Made by a program: the position numbers and the translations under genes | Source of the DNA: Silvibacterium bohemicum | GTDB lineage: Bacteria > Acidobacteriota > Terriglobia > Terriglobales > Acidobacteriaceae | Reading direction: 5' to 3' | NCBI RefSeq assembly: GCF_001006305.1 | Contig: NZ_LBHJ01000002.1 | Span: forward strand, 1 to 64,000 | DNA length: 64,000 nucleotides | The notes under the pieces: generated by a model | What the model saw: the letters and a program-made list of their open reading frames with translations, nothing else | Told to the model about the DNA's origin: nothing | The model's database searches: none | Part shown: positions 32,431-41,204 of the stretch, piece by piece | Layout: each line of letters begins with the position of its first letter | Position numbering within the stretch: the first letter of the stretch is position 1

Positions 32431-33317
32431 AGGGAATCATTCTGGCCGGCGGTTCCGGCACTCGGCTTTATCCTGTCACGCATGTCGTATCGAAGCAGCT
32501 TCTTCCGGTCTACGACAAGCCGATGATTTACTACCCGCTGAGCACGCTGATGCTGGCGGGGATTCGCGAGATCCTGATTATCTCGACGCCGCAGGACACC
32601 GGGCGTTTCGCGGAGTTGTTGGGCGACGGCAGCCGTTGGGGAATCGATCTTCGCTATGCCGTCCAGGCAAGCCCGGATGGACTGGCTCAGGCCTTCCTTA
32701 TCGGGAAAGACTTTATCGGCGATGATGAATGCGCGCTGGTTTTGGGCGACAACATCTTCTACGGCCAGTCGTTGTCGGCGCAGTTGAAGAAGGCGGCGAC
32801 CAAGACCGAGGGCGCAACCGTCTTCGCGTACCAGGTGCATGATCCCGAGCGATATGGCGTTGTTGAATTCGATGAGTCCGGACGTGCGGTGAGTCTTGAA
32901 GAAAAACCGTCCGCACCGAAGTCGCGATTCGCGGTCACCGGTCTGTACTTTTACGACAATCAAGTCGTATCCATCGCATCGGCGTTGAAGCCATCGCCTC
33001 GTGGCGAACTCGAGATCACCGACGTCAACCGGCACTACCTGACTGCGGGCTCGCTCACCGTGGAGGTGATGAGCCGCGGCATGGCATGGCTCGATACCGG
33101 CACGCACGATTCTCTCTTCGAGGCTGGAATGTTCATTCAAACTATCGAGAAGAGGCAGGGGCTTAAGATCGCCTGTCCCGAAGAGATTGCCTATCGCTAC
33201 GGCTATATCTCGAGAACAGAGCTTGAGAACTTAGCCGGACCCATTCGCAAAAGCGGGTATGGCCAATACTTGCTTACCATCCTCGGCGATGCGCGCCTTT
33301 CTCCGGAAGTGATTTAG
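32427..33317 (+). CDS. rfbA: Glucose-1-phosphate thymidylyltransferase
   Basis: 296 residues; makes dTDP-glucose from glucose 1-phosphate and dTTP. The N-terminus [18 protein letters not shown] is the nucleotidyltransferase signature; [20 protein letters not shown] and [12 protein letters not shown]-type segments are those of RmlA. Translationally coupled to rfbB. Order here is rfbB-rfbA-rfbC-rfbD. Confidence 0.95.
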   Translation: MKGIILAGGSGTRLYPVTHVVSKQLLPVYDKPMIYYPLSTLMLAGIREILIISTPQDTGRFAELLGDGSRWGIDLRYAVQASPDGLAQAFLIGKDFIGDDECALVLGDNIFYGQSLSAQLKKAATKTEGATVFAYQVHDPERYGVVEFDESGRAVSLEEKPSAPKSRFAVTGLYFYDNQVVSIASALKPSPRGELEITDVNRHYLTAGSLTVEVMSRGMAWLDTGTHDSLFEAGMFIQTIEKRQGLKIACPEEIAYRYGYISRTELENLAGPIRKSGYGQYLLTILGDARLSPEVI

Positions 33318-33321
33318 GTCC

Positions 33322-33867
33322 ATGAAAGTTACAGAAACAGCCATCCCAGGGGTTCTTATCTTCACGCCGAGAGTGTTCAGCGATTCGCGCGGAGCATTTT
33401 GCGAGACGTACAACGAACGCGTAATGAAAGAGGCCGGACTGCCGGCGGTGTGGCCTCAGGATAATTTTTCGATCTCGACTAAGAACGTCGTGCGGGGACT
33501 TCACTATCAGGTCACGCAGCCGCAGGGCAAGCTGGTGCGCGCGGTGTACGGCGCGGTGCTGGACGTTGCGGTCGACTTGCGGCGCAGCTCTCCTACCTTC
33601 GGAGCGCATGTTGCGGTGGAGTTGTCGGAGTCGAACGGCGCGATGCTGTGGATTCCTCCCGGCTTCGGTCATGGGTTTGCGGTTCTTACTGAGAAGGCCG
33701 GCTTCGCATATAAAGTGACCGACTACTATTCCCCTGCAGGTGAGCGCACGTTGCTGTGGAACGATCCGAAGGTCGGCATCCAATGGCCGGTCTCCGAGCG
33801 GGACGCTGTTGTTTCCGAAAAGGATCAGCAAGGCCGCACTCTGGATGAGGCCGAGGTCTTCGCGTGA
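33322..33867 (+). CDS. rfbC: dTDP-4-dehydrorhamnose 3,5-epimerase
   Basis: 181-residue cupin-fold epimerase, third step of the pathway. Conserved text: FCETYNERVMKEAG, NVVRGLHYQ (active-site His), WIPPGFGHGFAVL, YSPAGERTLLWNDP. Four bases after rfbA and overlapping rfbD by four bases. Confidence 0.95.
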   Translation: MKVTETAIPGVLIFTPRVFSDSRGAFCETYNERVMKEAGLPAVWPQDNFSISTKNVVRGLHYQVTQPQGKLVRAVYGAVLDVAVDLRRSSPTFGAHVAVELSESNGAMLWIPPGFGHGFAVLTEKAGFAYKVTDYYSPAGERTLLWNDPKVGIQWPVSERDAVVSEKDQQGRTLDEAEVFA

Positions 33868-34772
33868 CAGCGGATGCAGGCAGATCGCCCAAGCGAATTC
33901 TGATTCTCGGTGCGAACGGACAGCTGGGGATTGAGCTCCAGCGAAGCTTTGCAGGACGCGACGAGATTACTGCACTGGGACGTGACCGCTGCGATCTTGC
34001 CGATCTCGGCCAAGTGCGGCGAGTTGTAGCAGAGGCGAAGCCCGAAATTATATTGAATGCCGCGGCGTATACGGCGGTGGACCGCGCGGAATCCGAACCG
34101 GAGCTGGCGCAGAGGGTGAACGGCGAAGCTGCGGGTGTTCTCGCCGAAGAGGCGCGCAAGCTGTCCGCTTTACTGATCCACTACTCGACGGATTACGTCT
34201 TCGACGGCTCGAAGAGCGGCGCGTGGGTGGAAGAGGATGAGACTGGTCCTCTGAATGTTTACGGGGCGAGCAAGCTTGCCGGCGAACGCAGCATTGCTGA
34301 AGCTGGCGGGAGATATCTCATCTTCCGCACCAGCTGGGTGTTCAGCGCGCACGGTCATAATTTTCTGCGCACCATGCTGCGATTGGGCGCAGAGCGCGAT
34401 CAATTGAAGATCGTGAGCGATCAGATCGGGTCGCCTACCTCTACTTTTGCGATAGCATCCGCAACCCGGCAAGTGATCGATCGGGTGACTTCGGATGCGG
34501 CCGAGAGTGCAGATCGTTCGGGCGTTTATCACATGACCTGTGCCGGCCAAACCAGCTGGTGCGGATTTGCAGAAGCCATTTTCCAACGGGCCCGTAAAGA
34601 AGACGGCGGGAAGTGGGCATCGGTTACCGGCATCGCGAGCGCGGAGTACCCGACGCCAGCGCGCAGGCCGGCAAACTCTGTTCTCTCCAATGAAAAGCTT
34701 CAGTTGAAGTTCGGTGTCGTGCTTCCGTCCTGGGAAGACGCGCTGGAGCGCACGCTGAAAGGCATTGCGTAG
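33864..34772 (+). CDS. rfbD: dTDP-4-dehydrorhamnose reductase
   Basis: 302 residues; final NAD(P)H-dependent reduction to dTDP-L-rhamnose. GANGQLG nucleotide motif at residues 15–21, STDYVFDG, and catalytic Tyr/Lys in NVYGASKLAGE. Start is GTG 33864 inside the rfbC stop (GTGA). Last gene of the operon, followed by a strong terminator. Confidence 0.94.
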   Translation: MTADAGRSPKRILILGANGQLGIELQRSFAGRDEITALGRDRCDLADLGQVRRVVAEAKPEIILNAAAYTAVDRAESEPELAQRVNGEAAGVLAEEARKLSALLIHYSTDYVFDGSKSGAWVEEDETGPLNVYGASKLAGERSIAEAGGRYLIFRTSWVFSAHGHNFLRTMLRLGAERDQLKIVSDQIGSPTSTFAIASATRQVIDRVTSDAAESADRSGVYHMTCAGQTSWCGFAEAIFQRARKEDGGKWASVTGIASAEYPTPARRPANSVLSNEKLQLKFGVVLPSWEDALERTLKGIA

Positions 34773-34817
34773 GTTTGGATCTGGTGCATCGATTTAATTC
34801 AAGACGGTCAAAAAAAT

Positions 34818-34853
34818 ATCCCTCAGAGGCTCAAGCCCGCGAGGGATTTTTTT
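34818..34853 (+). terminator. Rho-independent terminator after rfbD, probably bidirectional
   Basis: Stem ATCCCTC (34818–34824) / GAGGGAT (34841–34847), with seven T from 34847. On the other side six A (34811–34816) read as T on the minus strand, so it can also end the convergent sugar-transferase transcript. Confidence 0.85.
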
Positions 34854-34951
34854 GCAGCACGGGAGAAGTTGTGCCCTGATGCGAAGCTAAATGCTCTTTA
34901 GATTGGGGAGTGCCGGACATCAATTGCCGCGCAGAGGCACGACAATCGATA

Positions 34952-35692
34952 TCAGTAGGCGCCTTCGCGTTGCATCATGACGAAGATGGTTTTCAAGAGG
35001 ATCTTGAGTTCCATCCACAGGCTCCAGCGGTTGACGTACTGCACATCCAGCAGCACCCGCTCTTCGTAGGTCAGATCGCAGCGTCCCGATACCTGCCAGA
35101 GGCCGGTGATTCCGGGCATCGCGTAGGAGAACACCTGAAAGTACATTCCGTACTTGGGCCGTTCCTTGTCGACGATGGGACGGGGTCCGACAACGCTCAT
35201 TTCGCCGGCGAGCACATTGATGATTTGCGGGATTTCGTCGAGGCTGGTGCGGCGCAGGAATTTGCCGATCGGAGTGACCCGCGGGTCGTCCTTCAACTTG
35301 TGCGCATCCGCCCATTCGCGTCTCGCATCTGGATTGGTGCTGAGATGATGCTCGAGCAGGTGATCGCTATCTTTGTACATGGTTCGGAATTTCCAGACAT
35401 AAAGAGGCTGCTGGAATTGACCAATGCGCCGATGACGATAGAGTGCCGATCCCTTGGAAGTGATCCGGATGGCCGCCGCGATCAGCAACCCGAGAGGCAG
35501 CACGAGTGGCAGAGTTAGGAAGACAATGACCAGATCGATCAGAGGCTTCACTGCGCGGTAGCTGAAAGAGGCAATGGGAAGGTTCGCAGGAACAGCACGC
35601 AGCTGCGACTCCGGCACGCCGGTATAGTCGCCAGCGTGGACGTGTCCCTCATTGTAAGCAATCTCAGTATTGAAGAATTCTGGTGTAGCCAT
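34952..35692 (-). CDS. Undecaprenyl-phosphate sugar phosphotransferase (bacterial sugar transferase)
   Basis: 246 residues, short form: about 45 polar residues, one membrane segment (LIDLVIVFLTLPLVLPLGLL), then the catalytic domain with YRHRRIG, YVWKFRTMY, FLRRTSLDEIPQIINVL and MSVVGPRPI. These are the motifs of WbaP/PglC-type enzymes that load the first sugar phosphate on undecaprenyl phosphate and so start a polysaccharide repeat unit. It lacks the multi-span N-terminal half of WbaP. It lies tail to tail with rfbBACD, and the two presumably serve the same exopolysaccharide with the Wza-like exporter. Confidence 0.9.
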   Translation of the reverse strand: MATPEFFNTEIAYNEGHVHAGDYTGVPESQLRAVPANLPIASFSYRAVKPLIDLVIVFLTLPLVLPLGLLIAAAIRITSKGSALYRHRRIGQFQQPLYVWKFRTMYKDSDHLLEHHLSTNPDARREWADAHKLKDDPRVTPIGKFLRRTSLDEIPQIINVLAGEMSVVGPRPIVDKERPKYGMYFQVFSYAMPGITGLWQVSGRCDLTYEERVLLDVQYVNRWSLWMELKILLKTIFVMMQREGAY

Positions 35693-36337
35693 GCACTTGA
35701 AATATTCCGAATCTTAAAGTGTGAATTCAAACGTCATGCTCGGCCGAGCCAGGAACAACAGACGCCGAGCCGCTATCGGGATTGATTCAGGTCTATTTTT
35801 TTCCGGTCAACATGAGGCTACAAGCCTAATTATAAGCATGGCGTCGATGAATATGCGATAGCGAGTCTGCAATTAAGTGCCTTATGAATCTTAACTTCGG
35901 GGTCACGAGCGTTTTTTCTCTTTCCGTTTGTTCCACCTTAATAACTAACGAAATAGAAGGAGAAATCCCTTTTCGACTCGTGATTTAATTCTGCGTATAT
36001 CAACAGACCCGCGATTTTTTACTCAATGAGATTCATCTTTACGTCTTCAGCTTCCGGGCTACCATTCGAGCACTGAATCGGGTCGACGCTTCGGAAACGC
36101 CCTGTTCAGCATCGAATTTGTACTATCGGCCAGAACCGTCACTTGCTAGCGTCCTCATTGGTTCCATCCTAATGACGCTCGTTCACCGATTTGTAACTAT
36201 CGCATATATTTTTTGTCTCTTGATGGTGACTGGTTCCCCCAATCTGTTTATAGATGCAGGAACCCGAACCGATGGATAGTGTCGCTCTATAATCGAAAAT
36301 CAAGCAGAACGTTAAAATCCAAGATGTGGGCAGAATT
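35693..36337. other. AT-richer divergent intergenic region
   Basis: About 645 bases between two diverging genes, visibly richer in A and T than the neighbourhood. No convincing gene, RNA or repeat was found. It must contain promoters for both flanks; the only good element seen is a TATAAT at 36288. Confidence 0.5.
36288..36293 (+). promoter_or_regulatory. Possible -10 element for gatC
   Basis: Perfect TATAAT 44 bases before the gatC start. No matching -35 hexamer at the right distance, so support is limited. Confidence 0.3.
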
Positions 36338-36664
36338 ATGAGCAATTCCGGTGATGGCGTGGCTGTCGAGGATGTGAGGCGCATCGCCGAGCTTTCTCAT
36401 CTGCAGTTGAATCCGCAAGAAGAAGCAGGAATGCTGCGCGACTTGAACGCAATCCTGGGCTATGTTGCGCAGTTGAATGAGCTAGATACTTCCGCGATCG
36501 CGCCTATGGCGCAGGTGGCCGAAATCCTTGACCTGGAGGGCGTTGTGGAAGCGCATCTTCGTGAGGATAAAGCCGGTTCTTGCCTTGAGCGCAGCTCTGT
36601 AATGATATCTGCGCCGGATTCTGACGGGATATTCTTCAAGGTACCCAAGGTGATTGAGCGCTAA
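36338..36664 (+). CDS. gatC: Asp-tRNA(Asn)/Glu-tRNA(Gln) amidotransferase subunit C
   Basis: 108 residues. [18 protein letters not shown] is the GatC N-terminal helix and the C-terminal part wraps GatA and GatB in the GatCAB complex. It supports formation of Gln-tRNA(Gln) or Asn-tRNA(Asn) by transamidation. ATG 36338 preferred; an in-frame start at 36326 adds four residues. gatA follows; gatB is not in the window. Confidence 0.9.
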   Translation: MSNSGDGVAVEDVRRIAELSHLQLNPQEEAGMLRDLNAILGYVAQLNELDTSAIAPMAQVAEILDLEGVVEAHLREDKAGSCLERSSVMISAPDSDGIFFKVPKVIER

Positions 36665-36683
36665 CTGGCAGCAGGACAAAGAA

Positions 36684-38126
36684 ATGACGAAGAGAATTTC
36701 CGATCTTGAACTACCCGGCGCGATGCGCGGGATCGCCGAGAGCCCAAACTCTGCAGTCGCCTCGACCGAAGAGTGCCTGCGCGCGATCGAAACCCAGAAC
36801 CCCATAATCAATGCGTTTCTCTCGGTCGATACGGAAGGCGCACTCGCCCAGGCGAAGCGGATCGACGAGGCCGCTGCGGCCGGTTCTGCACGCGGAGCCC
36901 TGGCCGGCGTCCCGATTGGCATTAAGGATGTATTGACGGTCGAAGGCATGCCCGCGACCGCGGGATCGAAGATCCTAGAGGGGTATCGCCCCCCCTACAC
37001 GGCCACGGCGGTTCGGAAATTGATCGATGCCGGCGCGGTGATCCTGGGCAAGATCAACTGCGACGAGTTCGCGATGGGCTCTTCGAACGAGAACTCCGCG
37101 TACGGGCCGGTGCGCAATCCGCACGATACCGACCGCGTTCCGGGCGGCTCGAGCGGCGGCTCTGCAGCGGCTGTGGCAGCCGGGATGGCGGTCGCGACGT
37201 TGGGCACCGACACCGGCGGATCGATCCGGCAGCCTGCTTCATTCTGCGGCGTGGTGGGGGTGTTACCCACTTATGGCCGGGTCTCGCGCTATGGGTTGAT
37301 TGCGTTTGCTTCCTCTTTAGATAGGGTAGGCCCGTTTGCAGTCTCGGTTCACGATGCGGCTCTGGTGCTGGGCACGATTGCCGGCTACGATCCGCTCGAT
37401 GCGACCTCGTCGCTGCGCCCGGTTCCGGATTACACCGAGGGCATCGATAAGGGTGTTGCCGGTATGAGGCTGGGTGTGCCGTCAGAGTACTTCGGCAAAG
37501 GCCTCGATCCCGAGGTGCAGAGTGCGGTCGAGTCGACCATCGAGCGGCTGCGCGCGGCTGGAGCGGAGATTGTTCCGATCTCGTTGCCGCATACCCGCTA
37601 TGCGGTTCCGACGTACTATGTGATCGCCACGGCGGAGGCCAGCTCCAACCTGGCGCGATTCGATGGCGTTCGCTATGGCTATCGGGCTCCAGAGGCGAAG
37701 ACGCTGGCGGAGATGTACCGGCTGTCGCGCGAAGGCGGATTCGGCGCCGAAGTGAAGCGGCGCATCCTGCTGGGGACCTATGTGCTGAGCGCCGGCTACT
37801 ACGACGCCTACTACAAGAAGGCGCAGCAGGTTCGACGGCTGCTGACCGATGATTTCCTGGCAGCTTTCAAGAATGTGGATGCGATTCTGACGCCCACCGC
37901 GCCGACCCCGGCCTTCAAGATCGGCGAGAAGGCTGATGATCCCATGGCCATGTACCTGGCCGATATCTATACGGTGACCGCCAGCCTGGCTGGCATCTGC
38001 GGGATCTCGGTTCCCTGCGGCAACTCGCACGAGGGGCTGCCGATCGGCCTGCAGATTCTCGGCAATCATTTTGCCGAGAGCACGGTCTTCCGGGTGGCGC
38101 AGGCGGTCGAATCGCTGGAGAAATAG
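36684..38126 (+). CDS. gatA: Asp-tRNA(Asn)/Glu-tRNA(Gln) amidotransferase subunit A
   Basis: 480-residue amidase-signature enzyme that releases ammonia from glutamine. The Ser-cisSer-Lys triad is visible: Lys in PIGIKDVLT, the central serine motif [14 protein letters not shown], and the nucleophile in [16 protein letters not shown]. Also QILGNHF near the end. ATG 36684 with AGGACAAAG upstream is the likely start; a TTG at 36654 would overlap gatC. Confidence 0.93.
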   Translation: MTKRISDLELPGAMRGIAESPNSAVASTEECLRAIETQNPIINAFLSVDTEGALAQAKRIDEAAAAGSARGALAGVPIGIKDVLTVEGMPATAGSKILEGYRPPYTATAVRKLIDAGAVILGKINCDEFAMGSSNENSAYGPVRNPHDTDRVPGGSSGGSAAAVAAGMAVATLGTDTGGSIRQPASFCGVVGVLPTYGRVSRYGLIAFASSLDRVGPFAVSVHDAALVLGTIAGYDPLDATSSLRPVPDYTEGIDKGVAGMRLGVPSEYFGKGLDPEVQSAVESTIERLRAAGAEIVPISLPHTRYAVPTYYVIATAEASSNLARFDGVRYGYRAPEAKTLAEMYRLSREGGFGAEVKRRILLGTYVLSAGYYDAYYKKAQQVRRLLTDDFLAAFKNVDAILTPTAPTPAFKIGEKADDPMAMYLADIYTVTASLAGICGISVPCGNSHEGLPIGLQILGNHFAESTVFRVAQAVESLEK

Positions 38127-38224
38127 CGGGTTCGAATATCGCACGGGGCCGGGACTCCCTCCGAAATTCGGCGTTCCCTCGGGAGTTCGGGGGCCCAGTC
38201 TGGATGCCCGGTGAGGGAACAGCG

Positions 38225-38269
38225 GACTGCAGGTCCCTCGGCTCGCGCTGCTCGCTCGGGATGACAAAT
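38225..38269 (+). repeat. GGTCCCTCGGCTCGC dispersed repeat, copy 1
   Basis: ACTGCAGGTCCCTCGGCTCG … GCTCGCTCGGGATGACAAATG. Copies at 39123 and, inside purL, at 50391. Confidence 0.75.
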
Positions 38270-38339
38270 GGTTGGGTGAGATCCGCTCCATTACCTCGGT
38301 GACCTGTTCGTCGCGAGCCGCACTTTCTATGCTGGCTGC

Positions 38340-39041
38340 GTGCTTTTTCGTCGACTCTTCCTGCTGTTTCCGATTCTTCTCTTTGCCACTGCCGGCGTTA
38401 GTCTAGCCGCGGTTGCGAAGGCGCATACTGTCGGCCTGGGCGGGGTGCGGAAGGTTCCTTATTCAGTTGCGGGCGATCCGGCCGGTTTTCGGGCAGACGA
38501 AAAGGAGCTGCGCATCCGTCCGCTCATCGTCGATGGCAAGGTGAAGGAGTGGACCACGGGCGAGGCGCACGATGTGACGGATCGCAGCTTTGCGGTACGC
38601 CGTGCGATTCGCTTGAACGATGCGCTGCCCCAGGAAAAGCCCGAGCATTGGGTGTGGCAGCGCGGGCCCTGGCTGCTAGTCGACCGCGTAACCGGGAAGA
38701 TCGTTGCACTCCATCTGGCCGACTATGACCCGGCGGTGTCAGACGTGGTTTGGTTTCGCGATTACGCTGCGTATTGCGGCCTCAGCCCGGGCGGAAAGCA
38801 GCTTTACGGGATGGTGGCGCAGATTGCCGCGCGCAAGCCGCTGTTGGCGCGGAAGCTGGGTGCGTGGAATGCGACCGACCATCCCTCGCCGGCGTGTGAG
38901 CCTGCGACCTGGCAGCGGGAGCCTCTGCGGATCGCCTTTCAGCCTAAGGGTGGTGCTCCGGTGAGCTTCGATCTGGTGGGGTTGTCAGCGGTCTTAGTGG
39001 AGGATGGCGATGCGGGGGATGCGGATGGTCCGGGGTTCTAA
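38340..39041 (+). CDS. Secreted protein of unknown function
   Basis: 233 residues beginning with a clear signal peptide (LFLLFPILLFATAGVSLAA). The mature part has no motif I recognise; it holds WVWQRGPWLLVDRVTGKIVAL and single cysteines near residues 148 and 187. The start is GTG 38340 (an ATG at 38329 is in another frame). No obvious link to gatA upstream, from which it is separated by repeats. Confidence 0.7.
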   Translation: MLFRRLFLLFPILLFATAGVSLAAVAKAHTVGLGGVRKVPYSVAGDPAGFRADEKELRIRPLIVDGKVKEWTTGEAHDVTDRSFAVRRAIRLNDALPQEKPEHWVWQRGPWLLVDRVTGKIVALHLADYDPAVSDVVWFRDYAAYCGLSPGGKQLYGMVAQIAARKPLLARKLGAWNATDHPSPACEPATWQREPLRIAFQPKGGAPVSFDLVGLSAVLVEDGDAGDADGPGF

Positions 39042-39067
39042 ATCTACTGCGCGTCAGTCCTGCTTTG

Positions 39068-39108
39068 ATCCCACATCTCAAAATCGAGATGTGGGGCACC
39101 CGGTTTCG
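39068..39108 (+). repeat. CCCACATCTC hairpin element, copy 2
   Basis: Perfect 10-bp arms CCCACATCTC (39070–39079) and GAGATGTGGG (39086–39095) around AAAATC, then GCACCCGGTTTCG. Confidence 0.8.
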
Positions 39109-39122
39109 TGTAAGGGGATGGA

Positions 39123-39167
39123 AACTGCAGGTCCCTCGGCTCGCGGGGCTCGCTCGAGATGACGAAT
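39123..39167 (+). repeat. GGTCCCTCGGCTCGC dispersed repeat, copy 2
   Basis: AACTGCAGGTCCCTCGGCTC … GCTCGCTCGAGATGACGAAT, only 15 bases after the hairpin element. Confidence 0.75.
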
Positions 39168-39203
39168 CTCATGGTGAGGCTTTGCGGCTTCTAGAATAGA
39201 GAA

Positions 39204-39791
39204 GTGGAATCCTTCGATGAGCTGCTGAAGATGGCGGAGATTGCGCACGGGCATCTTTGTGCCGGGCAGATCCTTGGTGTGCGCATGGCCATGCTTGGCT
39301 GCCGGCGGCTGGGGGTCGAGGAGCCGCGCGGGAAAGACCGCAAGCGTCTTGTGACCTTTGTCGAGATCGACCGTTGCGCGACGGATGCCATCGGAGTGGT
39401 GACCGGCTGCCGGCTGGGCAAGCGGGCGCTCAAGTTTCGCGACTGGGGCAAGATGGCGGCGACGTTCATCGATCTGGCCGACGGGCGTGCGCTGCGCATT
39501 GCGGCGCTGGAGTCGTCGAAGGCTCGGGCGAAAGAGCTGTTTCCCGAAATCGAGAATAAGAACCAGCAGCAGATGAAGGCCTATCGCGAGCTTCCCGATG
39601 AGGAGTTGTTTGCCGAGCAATGGGTCGCTGTTCAGCTGGATGCCGGTGAGTTTCCCGGCTACAAAGGGGCGCGGATCGCCTGCGCGGAGTGCGGCGAGGG
39701 GATCAACTACGATCGCTTTGTCGAGCGCGAGGGAAAGACCCTGTGCATGGCCTGCGCCGATCCGGCGGGGCGGTATTATCAGCCGCTATGA
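39204..39791 (+). CDS. FmdE/FwdE-family protein with C-terminal zinc ribbon
   Basis: 195 residues. The N-terminal 140 residues match the FmdE family (AHGHLCAGQILGVRMAM, then FVEIDRCATDAIGVVTGC with GKRALKFRDWGK). That family is named from formylmethanofuran dehydrogenase operons but is widespread with unclear function. A four-cysteine zinc ribbon follows (CAECGE … CMACAD, about 158–182). The conserved H-x2-C pair near the start may bind metal. No molybdenum or C1 genes are adjacent. Start GTG 39204. Confidence 0.82.
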   Translation: MESFDELLKMAEIAHGHLCAGQILGVRMAMLGCRRLGVEEPRGKDRKRLVTFVEIDRCATDAIGVVTGCRLGKRALKFRDWGKMAATFIDLADGRALRIAALESSKARAKELFPEIENKNQQQMKAYRELPDEELFAEQWVAVQLDAGEFPGYKGARIACAECGEGINYDRFVEREGKTLCMACADPAGRYYQPL

Positions 39792-39792
39792 A

Positions 39793-39827
39793 GGTAGGGT
39801 ATAGGGTGCAGGGTTGAGGGTTTAGTT
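39793..39827 (+). repeat. TTTAGGG/GGGTGCAGGG dispersed repeat, copy 5
   Basis: AGGTAGGGTATAGGGTGCAG then GGTTGAGGGTTTAG, directly after the FmdE-like stop codon. Confidence 0.7.
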
Positions 39828-40056
39828 TCCTTTGCCTGTAGAGTGGTGGCTGCGCTGGATGGAAATGCGTTCTTCATCCATCCATTTCATCGATTTCCTT
39901 CCTGCAAAGTGAGTGGTTATAGTGGTCATGGCGTGATCGGGCGCCGCCGTGTCCGCGGGAAGGGCTGAGCCTGCCGATGATTGCTGCTTCCACAATTTGC
40001 CGACGCATCTTCTTTTTCGCCTGTGACGCGGATGGGACACCCGGTTGCGAATCCGG

Positions 40057-40560
40057 TTACAGGGTATTCAGCCAGCCGAGGTGCGCGTTCACCAGCACGG
40101 CGGTCTGGTGTGCGAACTGCTTGTATGGTTCCGAGCCTTCCTGGGCTTCCTGCTTGAAGAGGCCTTCGTCCTTGTTGTGGATCTGCTTCATGTCGCCTAC
40201 GTAGTAGTCGTCGAATTGAGCGGCCGGGACGGCCTTCAGCTTGGCCAGGCGTTCGGAGAATTCGGCATTGAGTCCGGGAGCGATGGTCACTCCGGTCATG
40301 GTCGCGATGCGTTTGAGATTGCTGTTCACGCCGGTGTGATCGTGCGATTCTAGGATCCCGAAGTTCTTCACCACCGGCATGGTGGCCCGCATCGCAGCTA
40401 CCTTGCCGGCTTCAACCTCGTAAAGGCCACCCTGCGAGACCTTCGCGACGAAGGCTTGATCCGCCTCCGATGCCTGGGGGGCTGCCTGCAACAACGATCC
40501 ACACGCCAGGGCTGCCGCCATGACCGCGGCACGTCTCCCGCCCAATTTTTCGCTCTTCAT
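40057..40560 (-). CDS. DUF4142 secreted protein
   Basis: 167 residues with a signal peptide (AAVMAAALACGSLLQA, cleavage after about AAPQA) and a helical DUF4142 domain: ADQAFVAKVSQGGLYEVEAG, then HDHTGVNSNLKRIA and FAHQTAVLVNAH. DUF4142 proteins are ferritin-like helical bundles of unknown role found in the envelope. ATG 40560 with AGGAGTCAGG upstream; the frame is open to 40659 but the added part is not signal-like. Divergent from the PadR gene. Confidence 0.85.
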   Translation of the reverse strand: MKSEKLGGRRAAVMAAALACGSLLQAAPQASEADQAFVAKVSQGGLYEVEAGKVAAMRATMPVVKNFGILESHDHTGVNSNLKRIATMTGVTIAPGLNAEFSERLAKLKAVPAAQFDDYYVGDMKQIHNKDEGLFKQEAQEGSEPYKQFAHQTAVLVNAHLGWLNTL

Positions 40561-40677
40561 CCTGACTCCTCCGATTCCTGCCACACCTACAACCCCTGGT
40601 GAGATGCCTTTATGCCCGGTGGGCGTGGGTGGATGGCTGACGATATCGGATGCAGGCAAAAAAGTGCGAAATTCTGG

Positions 40678-40706
40678 TTGACAGAGATGAGGAGTAGATA
40701 CATACT
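40678..40706 (+). promoter_or_regulatory. Sigma70-type promoter of the padR operon
   Basis: TTGACA (40678–40683), 17-bp spacer, CATACT (40701–40706). A perfect inverted repeat begins one base after the -10, covering the expected start point. Confidence 0.7.
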
Positions 40707-40707
40707 T

Positions 40708-40742
40708 GCGTCACACACTGTTTGTTACACAGTGTGTGACGC
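40708..40742 (+). promoter_or_regulatory. Perfect 13-bp inverted repeat, probable PadR operator
   Basis: Arms GCGTCACACACTG (40708–40720) and CAGTGTGTGACGC (40730–40742) with a nine-base centre, placed between the -10 box and the padR ATG. Position fits autorepression by the gene product; as RNA it would also form a strong hairpin just upstream of the start codon. Confidence 0.75.
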
Positions 40743-40749
40743 GAAGAAC

Positions 40750-41202
40750 ATGGAAAACGAATTATTTGAGAACCTTCGGCTGGAACTGCGGCGCGGCAGC
40801 CTGACTTTGGCTGTCCTGGCCCAGCTTCGGACGGAACATTACGGCTACATTCTGCGCAAGGCCCTGGCCGATTCCGGGCTGGCCATCGACGAGAACACGC
40901 TCTATCCGCTGTTGAGGCGGCTGGAGGCGCAGGGGCTGCTGGTGAGCCACTGGCGCGAGGAGGAAAAGCGCAACAAGCGCTTCTACCGGCTTTCCGCCCA
41001 AGGCGAGGTCGTGCTTTACCAGCTGCTGAACGAGCACGCGGCGATGAACGCGGCGCTGGACCGAATCACGAAGGTGAGCCCGGTTGCGGGCGCAGCCGGT
41101 GAGGGAGCGGCCGACCGCGGGCCGGTCAGCGAGTCAGCAGGCCAGCAGGGAAGCGAACCAACACCCACATTTCAGATCCCCGCACTTCAGGAGAGGGAAT
41201 AA
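40750..41202 (+). CDS. PadR-family transcriptional regulator
   Basis: 150 residues. Residues 10–95 form the PadR winged helix: RRGSLTLAVLAQLR, HYGYILRKALADSG, ENTLYPLLRRLEAQGLL and EEKRNKRFYRLSAQG. A disordered tail follows. PadR proteins usually repress their own operon and respond to envelope or small-molecule signals. Starts at ATG 40750, just after the inverted repeat. The HAAS-type membrane protein gene begins two bases after its stop, the usual partner arrangement. Confidence 0.92.
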   Translation: MENELFENLRLELRRGSLTLAVLAQLRTEHYGYILRKALADSGLAIDENTLYPLLRRLEAQGLLVSHWREEEKRNKRFYRLSAQGEVVLYQLLNEHAAMNAALDRITKVSPVAGAAGEGAADRGPVSESAGQQGSEPTPTFQIPALQERE

Positions 41203-41204
41203 CC

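Noticed and set aside
36169-36384. 71-codon minus-strand frame in the AT-richer gap
   Set aside because: Overlaps the gatC start and has no ribosome site or recognised features.
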